Assembly: GCA_019648995.1 (NCBI GenBank)
Contig: BLXT01002641.1
Span: 698,087-762,086, forward strand
Origin: Plakobranchus ocellatus
Lineage: Eukaryota > Mollusca > Gastropoda > Plakobranchidae
Reading direction: 5' to 3'
Length of the DNA stretch: 64,000 bases
In this document: positions 37,570 through 50,300 of the stretch, in pieces
Position numbering within the stretch: position 1 is the stretch's first letter
Layout: each line of letters opens with the position of its first letter
The notes under the pieces: model-generated
What the model saw: only the letters and a program-made list of their open reading frames with translations
Database searches by the model: none
What the model was told of the DNA's origin: nothing
Position numbers and translations under genes: made by a program

Positions 37570-38306
37570 TTAATACCCTCCTCGATGACCACCGCGACCC
37601 CTCCCTCCCCCCCTGTCACCCCCTGGCCCTCGATGCCAAGGCACACCTCTGCCTCTGAATCCACCACGGGCAGCCCCTCCACGACCTCCTCTAAAGCCTC
37701 CTCTTTGCCCCCTTCCCCAACTATCACCTGCATCTCCGCGTCCCCAGCCTCTAGCCCTTCCCCTCCCTCTATCCTGGCCTGGGCCATCTTCCCAAGCCCG
37801 TTTTCTTCCAGGAGGTGGAGGAGCTGCTCTCTCTTGGGTTTCTTCATAACCTGCCTCCTCACCATAACCATTGTAATCTTCATAGTATTCTTCATTGTAA
37901 CCATTGCCCTGGTCACCATAGTTCCAGTTCTGTCCATTGTCAAATTCCCCTGACTCGTCATACTCAACACCTGCATTAGAAGAATCATAGTTAGAGTAGC
38001 CACCCCTTCTGCTGGCAAACCCTGCTCTATATGGTGCCCTGCCCCTTGCTCCTCTGCTAGGTCCCTCTGTGCGATAGTCATAATCCCCTGTATCACCCAT
38101 CCTGTCATCTGTGTCTCCATAGTCTTCATACTGGCCAGCTGGGGTAGTGGGATGTCTTGGTGGGCCTGGTTTGAACCTTTGTTGGTGGTGAGGGGGTGGT
38201 GGACCCTGCTGCCTTAAATCTTGATCTTCACCAGAAAAGGCAGCTGCAGGACCATTGTAGACAGGTGGGCCTCTGAAATCCTGATCCATGTCAGAACTCT
38301 GGGGTC
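37570..38306 (-). CDS. WDR33: WDR33 terminal exon: RGG-rich C-terminus
   Basis: The acceptor CTCCACAG precedes GACCCC; TAA at 37572-37570. It encodes about 245 residues: a PPxY/Gly-rich part, an acidic Tyr-rich segment ([20 protein letters not shown]) and [14 protein letters not shown], matching human PPRKRPWHDGPG. It ends in a GRGRARG and FRGGRGG-type RGG tail like the human GRGGGRGR end. Confidence 0.95.
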
Positions 38307-41300
38307 CTGTGGAGCATGAAGAATCCATATTTTAAAAATCAATGTCAAACTTATCTCAAAAAAAAAAACAAAAAACGACCAAAAAAATCATACTTGGTTC
38401 TAAGATTGGAGGATGGATAGAAAAACCACCAATCAGAAAATTATATGTGACCTGAATATACAAAATGAGTCTTTTGAAAATATTTCTCAAATATGAGATT
38501 TGATACTGTCAGTTCCCCTTCAAATAGTGAAAGAATCTTAGCTTAGCACATTTTAAAGCAAAATTCAACCAGTTCAAAATTATCAAACTATACAGCTTCA
38601 AAATTTTAAGTTGTGAGAAAATGGTGTTTCAAAATAAGCAATTTTAAAAGTTAAAATGTCCTTTTACAACAATGATTTGCCTTTGACTTCAGATTTACAA
38701 CCAAACAAACAATGCTATATTGATATTAAACTGTTTATAAATGGTTAACCATTTGATGAACACACGAAAAAATTGTTTTTGATATATCCAACCTGGTTTT
38801 GTTATTTCTTCTATATCTCCACCCATTGTGTGGGCTGGTCATATAATATAGATAAGACACATCAAGATAAAAATTAAGGTCTAAAAAGATAATTTCATGT
38901 AATGGGCTTTGTTATGAGGCTGTCCTACACTAAAATCCTGAGTACGCCAACATTAAGTTTGGGGTAAAGACGTGAATTTTCCTCCATCTACTTGTATGTA
39001 AAACTGGTACATGACATATATTTAGCTCCTAGAATATAGCTGTACAATAACACTTGTTTAGAGTAAGATGTCGACCACAATGAATACCACAATATGCTAC
39101 TTTTTATAATCCAAATTTGTCTGAGCAACAGTATAGATTTTTGGTTTTTAATTTGTAATTAATAAAATTCTCCTTATTCTGAAATTTCGAAATTATTACT
39201 AACCTATGAATAAAATTAGAGCTACATTTTTTAAGTTTCTAAAATTAAGCTTGAAATTCAATTAAAAAGAATTCACAGTTTGAATACAGAAAAGAGAAAA
39301 ACTTTAGAAATCAACACTGATGTCCTTATAAAATCGAAATTGGTGATTTGTTATATATCCAGGTACAACTGATTTCTCTTGCTAATATATAGCTTTGAAA
39401 ATAATTTTTAACTTTTTCTATAGTAGATGGGATTCAGTGCCAGACTAACAATGAATTAAAAGAAAAAAACAAAAAAAAAAAAACAAACAAAGATGAGTAA
39501 TTCAGTATTGCCTGGCATCTAACTGTTAAGTTTTACACATCAATCATGAGCTCTGTAATTAAAATAACCAGATAAAATTCTGCCTATCTTTCTCTTTGAA
39601 AAGCATACAATATTCACAAATGCAGCATTCCTAGAATTTCAAGGGTCAACTCCACAAATGGAATTCGTCGGCTGAGAGCCAGAAATCACCATGTCCAATT
39701 TTGGCCGATTTGCTAAAAATAGCACTGGCCTACTTTTTGGAGTGTTATGCACCTTCTGTATAAATATCTAGGATGAAATTGCAATAGTGTTGCCGTTATA
39801 CCATTTCCATATATGTCCATGTCCGCAAATTTTCAAGTGCCTCAATGCCAGAATTACCTATGTGGACATGGTGATTTTTGACTGAGAACTTTTATCTAAC
39901 CTCTGTGTGCCAGAAACTAATAAAAAGACATGGTTATTTATTGCTGGGATTGTTGGTGCACCAGAATTAACTAAGCGGACTTGTTGATTTTGCGCTGGGT
40001 AAGTCTGTTGGTTTCCTAGTGTTAGATATGAATAATGGGACATGCTACCTAGATAAGGTTGACAAACAGAGTTAGTAAAATAAAGTTATAATTGATTACT
40101 TCTCCTCAAAATCTTCCTGTACTCTCAATAATGGACATGGGGGTTTCTGTCATTAGACAATGTGTGATGTATGGTTGCAAGAGTATAGCTCTAATCAAAG
40201 ACTGAAATGATTAAAGTAGACGGACAACAGTTTATAAGGAAGGACTTTGCTACGGAAGTAAGGATCATACACTGGGTTGCTTCTTACTCAGAATGACAGG
40301 CTTAAAAAAAGAGGAAGTAAGCCTTTATTTCTGTTGGATATTTTCATACATATGAACATATGACATGGAAATGACTTAAATCAATAATGTTTCATGTTTG
40401 ATCATTCTGTTTAGGGTAATACCTTATCTGTCAGCCACACTTCTGAGAAAGACCTGCTTGTCTATTCTCAGCAATTTTATTGTTTTACTGTTTCCTAACC
40501 TCTTTAAGGACTCTTTTACATCTGGTTGGACTATAGTACAATCAACTTTATATGCGACAAGGCTATAGCATCAGAAATATCTTTCACACGCTCGCAGAAG
40601 AGAGTGATCAACTGCATATGAAGATAATCTCAATGAAAATATTTCTGCTAAAGAGGAAAAGTTTACAAACCAAATTATGGCTACATAATTAGTGTGACAG
40701 TCCAGTTCTTTTCGCTCAGGAGAATTTTGCCACTCATGCAGTTATCATTCAACAAGAGTTTACTTCTCTGATAAAAATGAACTCAATGATTAATACTTTA
40801 GAGATCCATCAAAGAATCAGAAACTAAGAGCCCATACCAAAAGATTGTGCAATTAAGAGCTGACCATTTATGAATTCGTGGATCAAGTAATGGGCACTCA
40901 AAAGATGCTAGCCAAGAATTATCTACAAAAGAATTATCAGATGAAACAAGCTACATTAAAAAACTCACGCTCCAAGAATGTGCCAGCCAAGAACTGACAA
41001 CACAAGACATAATGGATCAAGTAACTGGCAACCAATAACATTCTAACCCAGGACTGACTACAAAAGAATTCATGGATAAGTACTTGGCACTGAAGAATAT
41101 GTTAACCACGAAATGACTACACAAGAATTCATGGATGTAATTGCTAATAGTCTACAACAAGATGACCTCAGGCTTTAAAGCCCTCTGTCAGGGGCTCAAA
41201 CCCGCGACAGAAGGGTCCCTGCAGATCTCAGGGCGGACTCACAAGCCACTGTTCACCGACACCTCTGGCATTGATGTACATGTCAACCACGAACTGACTA

Positions 41301-44300
41301 CACAATAATTCAAGGATCCAGTAATTAGAACTAAAAAATATCGCAACCGAGAACAAGCTACAGAAAACTCAGAGGTCAGGCTATGTACACGCAAAAACCG
41401 ATACCTTAAGAATATGGCACCCAAAAGCCAGAGTTAAAAGAATTTATGAATCAAGAAGAAATGACTCAGAAACCAACGAACCCAGAGCATGCCAGCCAAG
41501 AACTAAGTCCAGAAGAAACCATAGAGCAAATACTCTTCAAGTTCATGTCAGTCAAAAATATGTAATCAAAGGAGAGTTAACATACAGTCATTATTGAAGA
41601 ACCCATCTCACTAAATAATGTTCATGAAAAAAAAAAAGTAGTTGTCTTCTGTCCACTCAAGAATCCACCCTAGAAGCATATTCATGTCAAGATCTTTTCT
41701 CTCAAAAGCACAATATTTCTGCCCCTGCAGTTTCTATTCAAGAGAGAAATCTGCGAGCAAATCTGGCTTAAGATATCAACCCTAATGATTAAAACGTCGA
41801 TGCTACAGAAAAAAAAAATAAATATAGCAATACCAGAAAAAGAAAATGTAGCCCGGAGAAATGGAAGAAAGCGTATGAAAAAGGTTTTGTGCTCAAGGTT
41901 TGGAGCATATCACTTTATCAGTACAGATGGAAATCTTGACGCCAAAAAGGCACCAAGACCATCCAACTGTTTTAAGTATCGTTTTCAATGCTCTTTCAAA
42001 ATTTGCGAAAATAACACTAGCAGTAACTGTAAGACAATAAACCAAATAAGTTTTTAAGACCAAACTTGCTTTTTTCCATGTCCTTCAGCCCATTTCTACC
42101 TACTGAGACAGACAATCGTGGCATGTTTGTAAGAGAGAGAGAGAGAAAGAAAGGTGACAAAGAGAGAGACAGTGGAAGAGAAAGAGCAAAGAAAGAGAGA
42201 GAGAGAGACAGAGAGAACGAATACAACATAAATTACAACAGCGTTTGAAAAAGATCTAAGAAGCTCAATTTTCACTTAAAATCTTTCCTTCTATCCATCA
42301 ACCATGCAGCATACAAAAGTGACAAATGATCACTGTCACTTTAAAATATATTTTCAGTATTAGTTGTGACAGAAATTGATTGTATTTGTATTTTGTTGCC
42401 AACTTGAATCGCAAAAAAGTTGTTTCCTATATTATTCTTATAAGAAATGTGATAACTATGTCCTTCTAAAAAAAAAAAAAAAGTTATATATGCCAGAAAT
42501 GCATGTGTCCTATTATTTATTATTTCCAGCTTTTTCATTCTATTTATGAAAAAAAAGTTATGCTGGTCTGAAAGTACGTCAGAAAATGAGTTTGCAGTGC
42601 ATTTTATGTGATTGAATAAAAATATTTAATTATTAAAAACTGCCTTCGAAGATTGTAATTTTAAAAAATCGCAATTATCTCAGAAAGTATAAATCTGGAC
42701 ATGATGACTTCTGGCTCTCAGACGACAAATTGGCAGAAGAGAAGAGTTAACTGGATTTTTGCAAAACCAAGAAATGATAAGGGTTCAGATAAAAATAATA
42801 ATATGACATAAGACATTCTTCATTATGTTGTAATTGTAGAATATTATTGCATTTGAAGTCTGGTTGCCTTTAGCATACTCAGCCATCTGGGTCAGGTCTC
42901 TCATAGTGCCATACAGCTTTTCTGTAAGGGTGGTGAGCTCAGACCAGAACAAGTGCCTGAGGGTGGCTAAGTTTGAGCGAGTTTGTAATATATGATCAGC
43001 TGATTGGTGCCCTTGTCCACACAGCAGATGGGTGTCTCTCCAATCTTGAGCTTAGTGTACATGTGTTTTCAGAGCCTGTTATGCCCTGTTCTGAGCCAGA
43101 AGATTATTGTTTGTTCCTCTCTGTTCAAAGTGTGACACTGGTCAAGTTCACTGAAGGATGAATGTTGCTTTGTTCACATGGTCCTGACTGCTGCCTTCAT
43201 GTATGTCTTCGCTTCTTCAAGGGTCATTTCTGTGTCTTTAGTGGCATTGATTAAGCTTCCCATAGAATATTATGTTTTGTTGCAAAAGTAAAATACTGGT
43301 AAAAATTAAGTCTTTCCAAGGCAGCTCTTAATAATCTTCTTAAATGATATGTAACTTACTGTGAATATTAGGCCTATATCTCTCGTCTGTATCCATCTGT
43401 TCTGATTCACTCGCTGTAATTGATAAAAAGAAGAAAAAAAAGGTTGACAAACACAAGCATTATTGCACAACAATAACAATGCTTTGGTAACTCATCCATG
43501 GCAAAAACTACATAATAGACTAGGCTTAGCCCTCTTTTAAGATAAAGGTCTTTTTTTTTATTAAATTATAATGTAAGTTTCAACCATGTGCCTTGCTTCA
43601 TAGCATTGTTTTCTCTAAAGATTTCAATTTGTCATGGCTGAGATTGAGTCTGATATTTAGTTTGCCAATATTCCAAAGCTGACTTCACCCACCAGTGTGG
43701 ACCCTTTCCTTCCATTGACACTCTTTCCTCCAATTAGGCCTGAGCCCCACCACCAACAATCTGGCTTGACAGAAGGCCTGAGATTACCTTATTGTTGTCA
43801 GCCTACATAAAAAAACCAAGCCTCTCTTGCATTCTTTTTCTTGGTTGCAATTAGATGTGTCAAGTCCTCTCCTCTTATTACATAACCTGTTTAAAAACCT
43901 TGTTTTTCAACTACATTTCCTCGAGCCTGCTAATCTCATATTTAACATCATATAATTTATTCACAGTCCATGGTATTCTTTAAAATTACATCTCCAACTA
44001 TTCCTAATTTCTTTCCAATATTGGGTTACTGTCCATTAGTCGCATCCATAAATAAGGATAGGTTCTATATGTAAAACTTGTCTTTGTCTTGTTGGATAAA
44101 TTTTTGTTGGTTTATGCTATTATAGCTTGACAGCATTTCTGCAATGCTTTTGCCATGCTCAGCGATTTAAACAAGGTAGATATTTGAAAGTGTCCTTTGC
44201 CTTAAATTTTATATCTTCTACAATGATATATGATATCATTTTTGCTATGTTGCTGATGACAGTAACTTCTGTCTCGCTGAAGAGTTGAAAAAAAATTACT

Positions 44301-47300
44301 TAACTTTTAAATACCATCAATTAAATCATATAAGGTGGTAGAAAGTAAGCAATCGGTGAATATTCCTTAAAGCTGCTGAGGTATAGAAATTGTATTGAGA
44401 TAAAATTTTAAATTAAATTAAATATATAGAATAAGTTCCTAAATGTTTACATCCCTCATAGTTTTAGAAGTTTCTATCCCCAAGCAAATTTCACTTGTAG
44501 TTTCTTTTTACTGTACCTAAATTAAAGACATGGCTACAGAGATAGCTTTTTTTTTTTTAACTTTAAAGGAATTCTCTCAACTCAGCTGAGAGAATGCAAA
44601 GCTTTTAGAATGAAAATTCAGGTTACATCAAATATGTTTTAAAAAAATGTTTCTGTTTCCCTATTTTCCTAATCAATTGAAATTTGAGTGTTAACTCAAT
44701 ACTTCATTAAGACTGGACTGCCACTCAAGACAATTATTTTAATTTATGAATGTCTCTGCAAATTATTTGACGTTCTTGTTTTAGATTCATTTTGCGATTC
44801 ATTGAAAAACTTGTGTTACAGATCTTCCTTATAAGTTAAAAAAGTATGAAGAATGCGGTCAATAAAAACAAATTACTGATGAAAAAGAATTGCATTCGAT
44901 ATGTAAGACCCTATCTCTTACCCGCCCTACTCCCTTAAAAAAAAAAAAAAATCAGTGCGTGTGTTTCAAGAACTCAGACACACATTCATGGATATAGAAG
45001 CAGTTTCACTCAGATTCAAGATTTTTAAAACAATGTTCCTACAACATCACAACAATAGATCATAGGTGGAAAATTTATTTCCAGTCTACCTCGAGAGTAG
45101 TCTGCTGGTGGTCCTTGACCTTGAAAAGGAAGTCTTTGTGGTCTCGGTCCTTGCTGCTGACCAACAGGTACAGGATGTCTCCTCATCTGAATCCCACCCA
45201 TCGGACCTTGAGGTGGGCCACCCATTTGAACTTGAGGTGCAACAGCCCTGGGACCTTGTGATGGAGCACTCCTTGGTCCCTGTGGTGGGCCACCCCTCGG
45301 ACCTTGTGGTGGGCCACCTATTGGGCCTTGAGGTGGGCCACCCACATGACTTGGAGGTGGATGACCCATTTGACTTTGAGGTGGACCAGTCATATGACCT
45401 TGAGGTGGGCCACTCATTTGACTTGGAGGTGGACCACCCATTGGACCCTGAGATGGGTGGCCCATATGACTTGGATGTGTGCCACCTATTGGGCCTTGAG
45501 GTGGGTTACTCATTGGAACTTCTGGTGGGCCACCCACTTGGCCCTGAGGTGGACCAGGTGGGCCAACTTTATGGCCTTGAGGAAAGCCACTCCTAAGGCT
45601 CTGGAGCTGGCTGCTGATTTCATCCTTTGGTGGGCCTACCCCCTGCCCTGCAAGAGGACCTCTAATCTGACTCTCTGTGCTACTCTGAGACCCATCAAAT
45701 TGCATGGTGCCTTGAGGAGGGCCAGAGGCTTGAGGGCCACCTTGTTCCATACTTACTTTCTGTGGAACATCTCCTGTATTTGAATTGGGATGTTTGAAGC
45801 TTCCCTTGCTGGCTTCCACTTGTGAGTTTTGATCATCTGATGACCCTCCAGTGCTTAACCCAGTCGAATTGTTAGATGTTTTGTTATTGTCAGCACCACT
45901 TTCTTCTGGTGGCCCTGAATTGTTATTGCCTGGCTGGGGTTGCTGTCCGCCTCCAGGCATCATTTGTGGGAGACCTTGTGGCCGAGGGGGCATACCAGGT
46001 CCGCCTGGAAAAAGCAACATAGGCCCACCTGACCCACTTCCGGTTGGCTGCAACGGCCCCATGAAAGGTTGACCAAGCATCAAAGGCCCCCCTGGCCGCA
46101 GCAACATTTGAGCACCTGGAAGTCCTGCCAACTGTTGACGCAACGCCCCAGTCAGAGCAGCTCCCAGCATCTGCTGGGCCAGGAGCAGTGTGGGTTGGCT
46201 GAAGGTAGGTGCCTGCTTTGCCTGCTGCTGCTGCTGCTTTTCCTGCTGCTCCTTTTTGATTTGCTCTATATCAATCTCTCCAGACCAAGCCTGCTCAAAT
46301 ATCTTAGGCACAGGTCGGGCATATGGCACTTTTTTGTTGGCTGCACGTTCTTCTGCTTTAAGAAAAATGGAATCTTCTTCCCAGTTTAGGCCAGGGATAG
46401 AGGGAAGCTCATTTTCATCTTTTTCCTCTGAAACAAAAATTAGAGAATAAAAAATGGCTGAGTCAAATGCTATGCGTGTTAATGAACATTCTTTGATTTA
46501 AACACGATCTCAAGGCATTTATGAGAAACTTAATTTGATTTAGTTTTTTTTTTGCAAAGAGAGGTTTTCTTTTTATCCTTTAAATGCAAATGTGTGGCAA
46601 CTTGAGATCATCCGTAGGAACACGCTGGCGCGTAAAAACTTGATGGCCCCATTTTTGTGTAAGGCCCTTGTAAAGTAAGAAATGGTGGGTGTCTTACTAT
46701 AACGTAATTTTTCCTTTGAAATTTGATAGCTTCAGTTCTAATAAGACATAAAAACAAAAAAATTTTTAACTTGAAAATGCACACAAATGGATATAGAATA
46801 CAGTAGCATTAAAAAAAAAATCAACATACATATCTGGTGAACTTAGAAGGGTTTCCTCAAGTTGCTTTTCAAACAATGGTCTGAAAACTGTCAAATAATC
46901 CTTTTGATCCTCTAACACTGCAAATCTTACATGGTGCCTTCAAGGCATCATCTGACTACTAAGGGTTGCAAATTTGAAAACAATGCCCAAATTTTTTTTT
47001 GTCTACCATAACAGTATTTAAAAATCCAAATGTTTTGTTGTTCACTTCATATAAAAATTTTAAAATTTCAGTACGTCTTAATCTCAAGGTTGCAAGTATA
47101 GAAAAGACAATAGCAGCAGCAAAGTACCCATCACTACTAACCTTTGACCTGTAGATGCTCAGCCACTCCATGCTCCAAACCCATCCCAGGCAAGTTAGGA
47201 ACAGCAGACTCAGCTTCCGCTAAAATATGGTAAAAGAGTTGAAAGATTAAATTTACTTGTTTTTATTTGGTTAAAGTTATTGAAAATTAACATAAAAAAA

Positions 47301-50300
47301 AAATAACATATTAATAATCATGTTAATTATCATAGAACTAGAGAGTCAAATATTTTTTTGTAAGTAATACTATGTAAATATTCAAATTTGGCAAAAAATA
47401 GCTCATTTATTTGAAATACTTAGAGGGGGAAAAAGAGACATCTCATTATATACATCTACGTTAAAAAAAAAATCACAACTAAACTTTCAGTTTTAAATTT
47501 TTCATATTTCATTGATGGTAACTGGAAACGAGTGCACTAGCAACAATCAACATATAATTTAACTTCTCTCTAGAAGAAAGCTAGTTTTTGGTTAACTTTT
47601 CTCAATTGGAAACAACAAAACAGACATCCAGGCACTGCCTTTTTTCTTTGTCACTTTAATAAATACGCTTTCTTAAACAATCCTTCTAGTACACAAAAAA
47701 AATCAACACCAGAAACCTGAGTCAGTTGCGTCTTGGTCCACCATGCCCATTGGTAGGAGATTCAAATTGTATTTATCTCTCATTTCATCTCCAGGTCGAT
47801 TACGTGTCCAAAATTTTCTTCAAAAAAATTAGGAAAAATAATAGGTCAATAAAAATAAATGAAAAAGAAAAAAAAAATCAACATCAAAGATTACAACAAG
47901 ATAACTACAATGGATTTAGAATCTTTTAAGGATCAAAATTTTTTTTTTTCTGAAAAATACTATCAGCTATAGCTGGTTTTTCACTACAGTAACACAATAA
48001 AATGGGAATTAAGGGAATAGGTATTAGTTTTATCTCTTTCAAAATTTTCATTCATGTGAATCACTTCATCATTCTGTTTGTTATTTTGTCAGAACAGAAA
48101 GATGAATGCAATAAAAAAAAAGTGACTGTTTAAATTGAGAGAACAAAATTAAATGTTGCTTAACTATTGAGTATCCATAAATATGTTGAAAAACAAAGCC
48201 ACACATTCCGCAGCTCAATAACTTCAAGTACCTACTGACATTTTGGGGGATAAGCTACCCTCGGAGTGTTTTGAGTGACAAAAAGCAATTTGACAGCATA
48301 AGTTTACAGTTTAATTTGACACCAATTTTATGACAATTACATGAATCTGGCTGAGATCTGCTGATCCAAGCTACACACTTGTTTTCTTCTAAACTATGTA
48401 TAGAACTGTAGTTTCAACAATAAACAGTTCATATGTAACAAACAATTATCTAACAAACCACAAAATTTTTTCAATAGATCAAATTGAGACTTTTATTAAA
48501 AATCAATCTACCATATTCACCCTCTTTCTAATCCGCCTCCTCCTCCTCCCCCCTCTCTCTCTCTCTCTCTCTCTCNNNNNNNNNNNNNNNNNNNNNNNNN
48601 NNNNNNNNNNNNNNNNNNNNNNNNNNNNNNNNNNNNNNNNNNNNNNNNNNNNNNNNNNNNNNNNNNNNNNNNNNNNNNNNNNNNNNNNNNNNNNAGTCCT
48701 ATTAGTAAACATTACAACTTACTGCAGAGAAAAAAATTATATTGTCTTGTCAGGTGAGGAGTAAAAGAGTTATGGTCATAAAATGATAAGAGTGAAAGTA
48801 CCAAAGAATTGATTCACGAGCTTTGTACCCTTCTCATAATAAAGGAGAAGTACAAGATCTGCAAACTTACGTGGCATGGTCATTTGAACCTGAGGCCAAG
48901 ATGTGGCCCACTGGGTGCCAGGCAAGACTCCATACCATCCCCTCATGAGCTTGCTCCATTCCTCCAACCTCGAGGTCACAGCCCACCATCCAGAACATGA
49001 GAGCTCCATCAGCACTTCCACTGGCAAACAGACCTTCATGGATGGGGTGCCATCCTATTGCTGTCACAGTGATGATTGAAAAGAAGATGTTGTGTGCATT
49101 TCACAGAAGAAAATTAGGAAAAAAATTTTACATTTTACTTTTTAAAAAATAAAGTATAATATAACAAAAAGGGATGATGTGTAAGTAAAAAAGTGTATTG
49201 GAAGGAATAAACACACTAGTGCAACTAAAAGTTAGAAAGTAAAGTAATTAAAATGCAAATAAAATATAAACTATGTCCAAATTATATTACATACTACACA
49301 TTTTAAACAATTTATGGGAGTTAAGACTCTTTTCTATGTGCTTTGTGAAGACAAAAGACAAAAACTGCACTAGAATTTTCTGACTGTTTTTCTAAAGAAA
49401 CTTAAAAATTCAAAACCTTTCTGAAGAAAAAAATATTAATATCAAGAAAGTATGAAATGTACTCTAAATGCATTTAACTCTAATATTTGTAGCATCTGAT
49501 TCATTAGGACCGGTGTCAAGATCAATGGTGGATAAATTTTGAGTGTAATAACTGTAATTAATTGTTCATCAACATGACAGTAGCATGACTCTTTCAAAAA
49601 TCAGCTGACCAGTGTGTAATTTTTATCACCCTAAACCTTTAAGTTTTATAAGCCAATAGTATTGATTGAAATGGCAATGTTTCTCTTCAAACTTGAACGA
49701 CTTTTCCCCTCATATAATATTGAGAATAATACATATAATCCTTTAACAAGTACATGTGAAACATGTATCATTAAGTAATTGCTTCAGGCAGGCAAATTAG
49801 ATATTGGCCTATTATCTTGCAACCAACAGCTTGGGTTCTGATGTTTCCATATTCAACTGAAGAAATGCAAAACTGATGGCTTACTTTAAATCACACACAG
49901 AATCAACTGTCCCTTCTATGGTATATAGAAATGTCAGTGTCAGGATGATTCTTTATGTGTGCTCATGCTAAGCATAGACCAAGTTTATTCATTCTTAAAG
50001 GATAGGCTTATGTTCCAATTTTGATCAAGTTTTTGCAACATTTTGTTTTTACCTGTAGCTTCCCTTTTATGCCCTTTGAAAGTCTGAAGCTCTTCCTTTA
50101 AGTTACGAATGTCAAACAATTTGAGCAGATGGTCCCTTGATGCTGTGAGCATCCAGTTGCCGTTTTTATGCCATTTTAAATCCATCACAGTATGCTTGTG
50201 TGCATGGCTGAAAACAAATTAAAAAATTAACAATGTTCAATTCTCATAACCATGCAATGAAACGATGACAGATTTACAAAAACAACGGGCTTCAATGCAA

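Noticed and set aside
37585-38129. Plus-strand and second minus-strand open frames over the WDR33 terminal exon
   Set aside because: Composition-driven shadows of the RGG-coding frame, which alone matches WDR33 and splices in phase.
41785-42057. 90-residue open frame with a basic middle
   Set aside because: No family resemblance, lies in a WDR33 intron, no splice or start context.
45066-45783. Long plus-strand open frames across 45066-45596 and 45304-45783
   Set aside because: They are antisense shadows of the WDR33 Gly-Pro-Gln exon; the repeats keep several frames open. The minus-strand reading matches WDR33.
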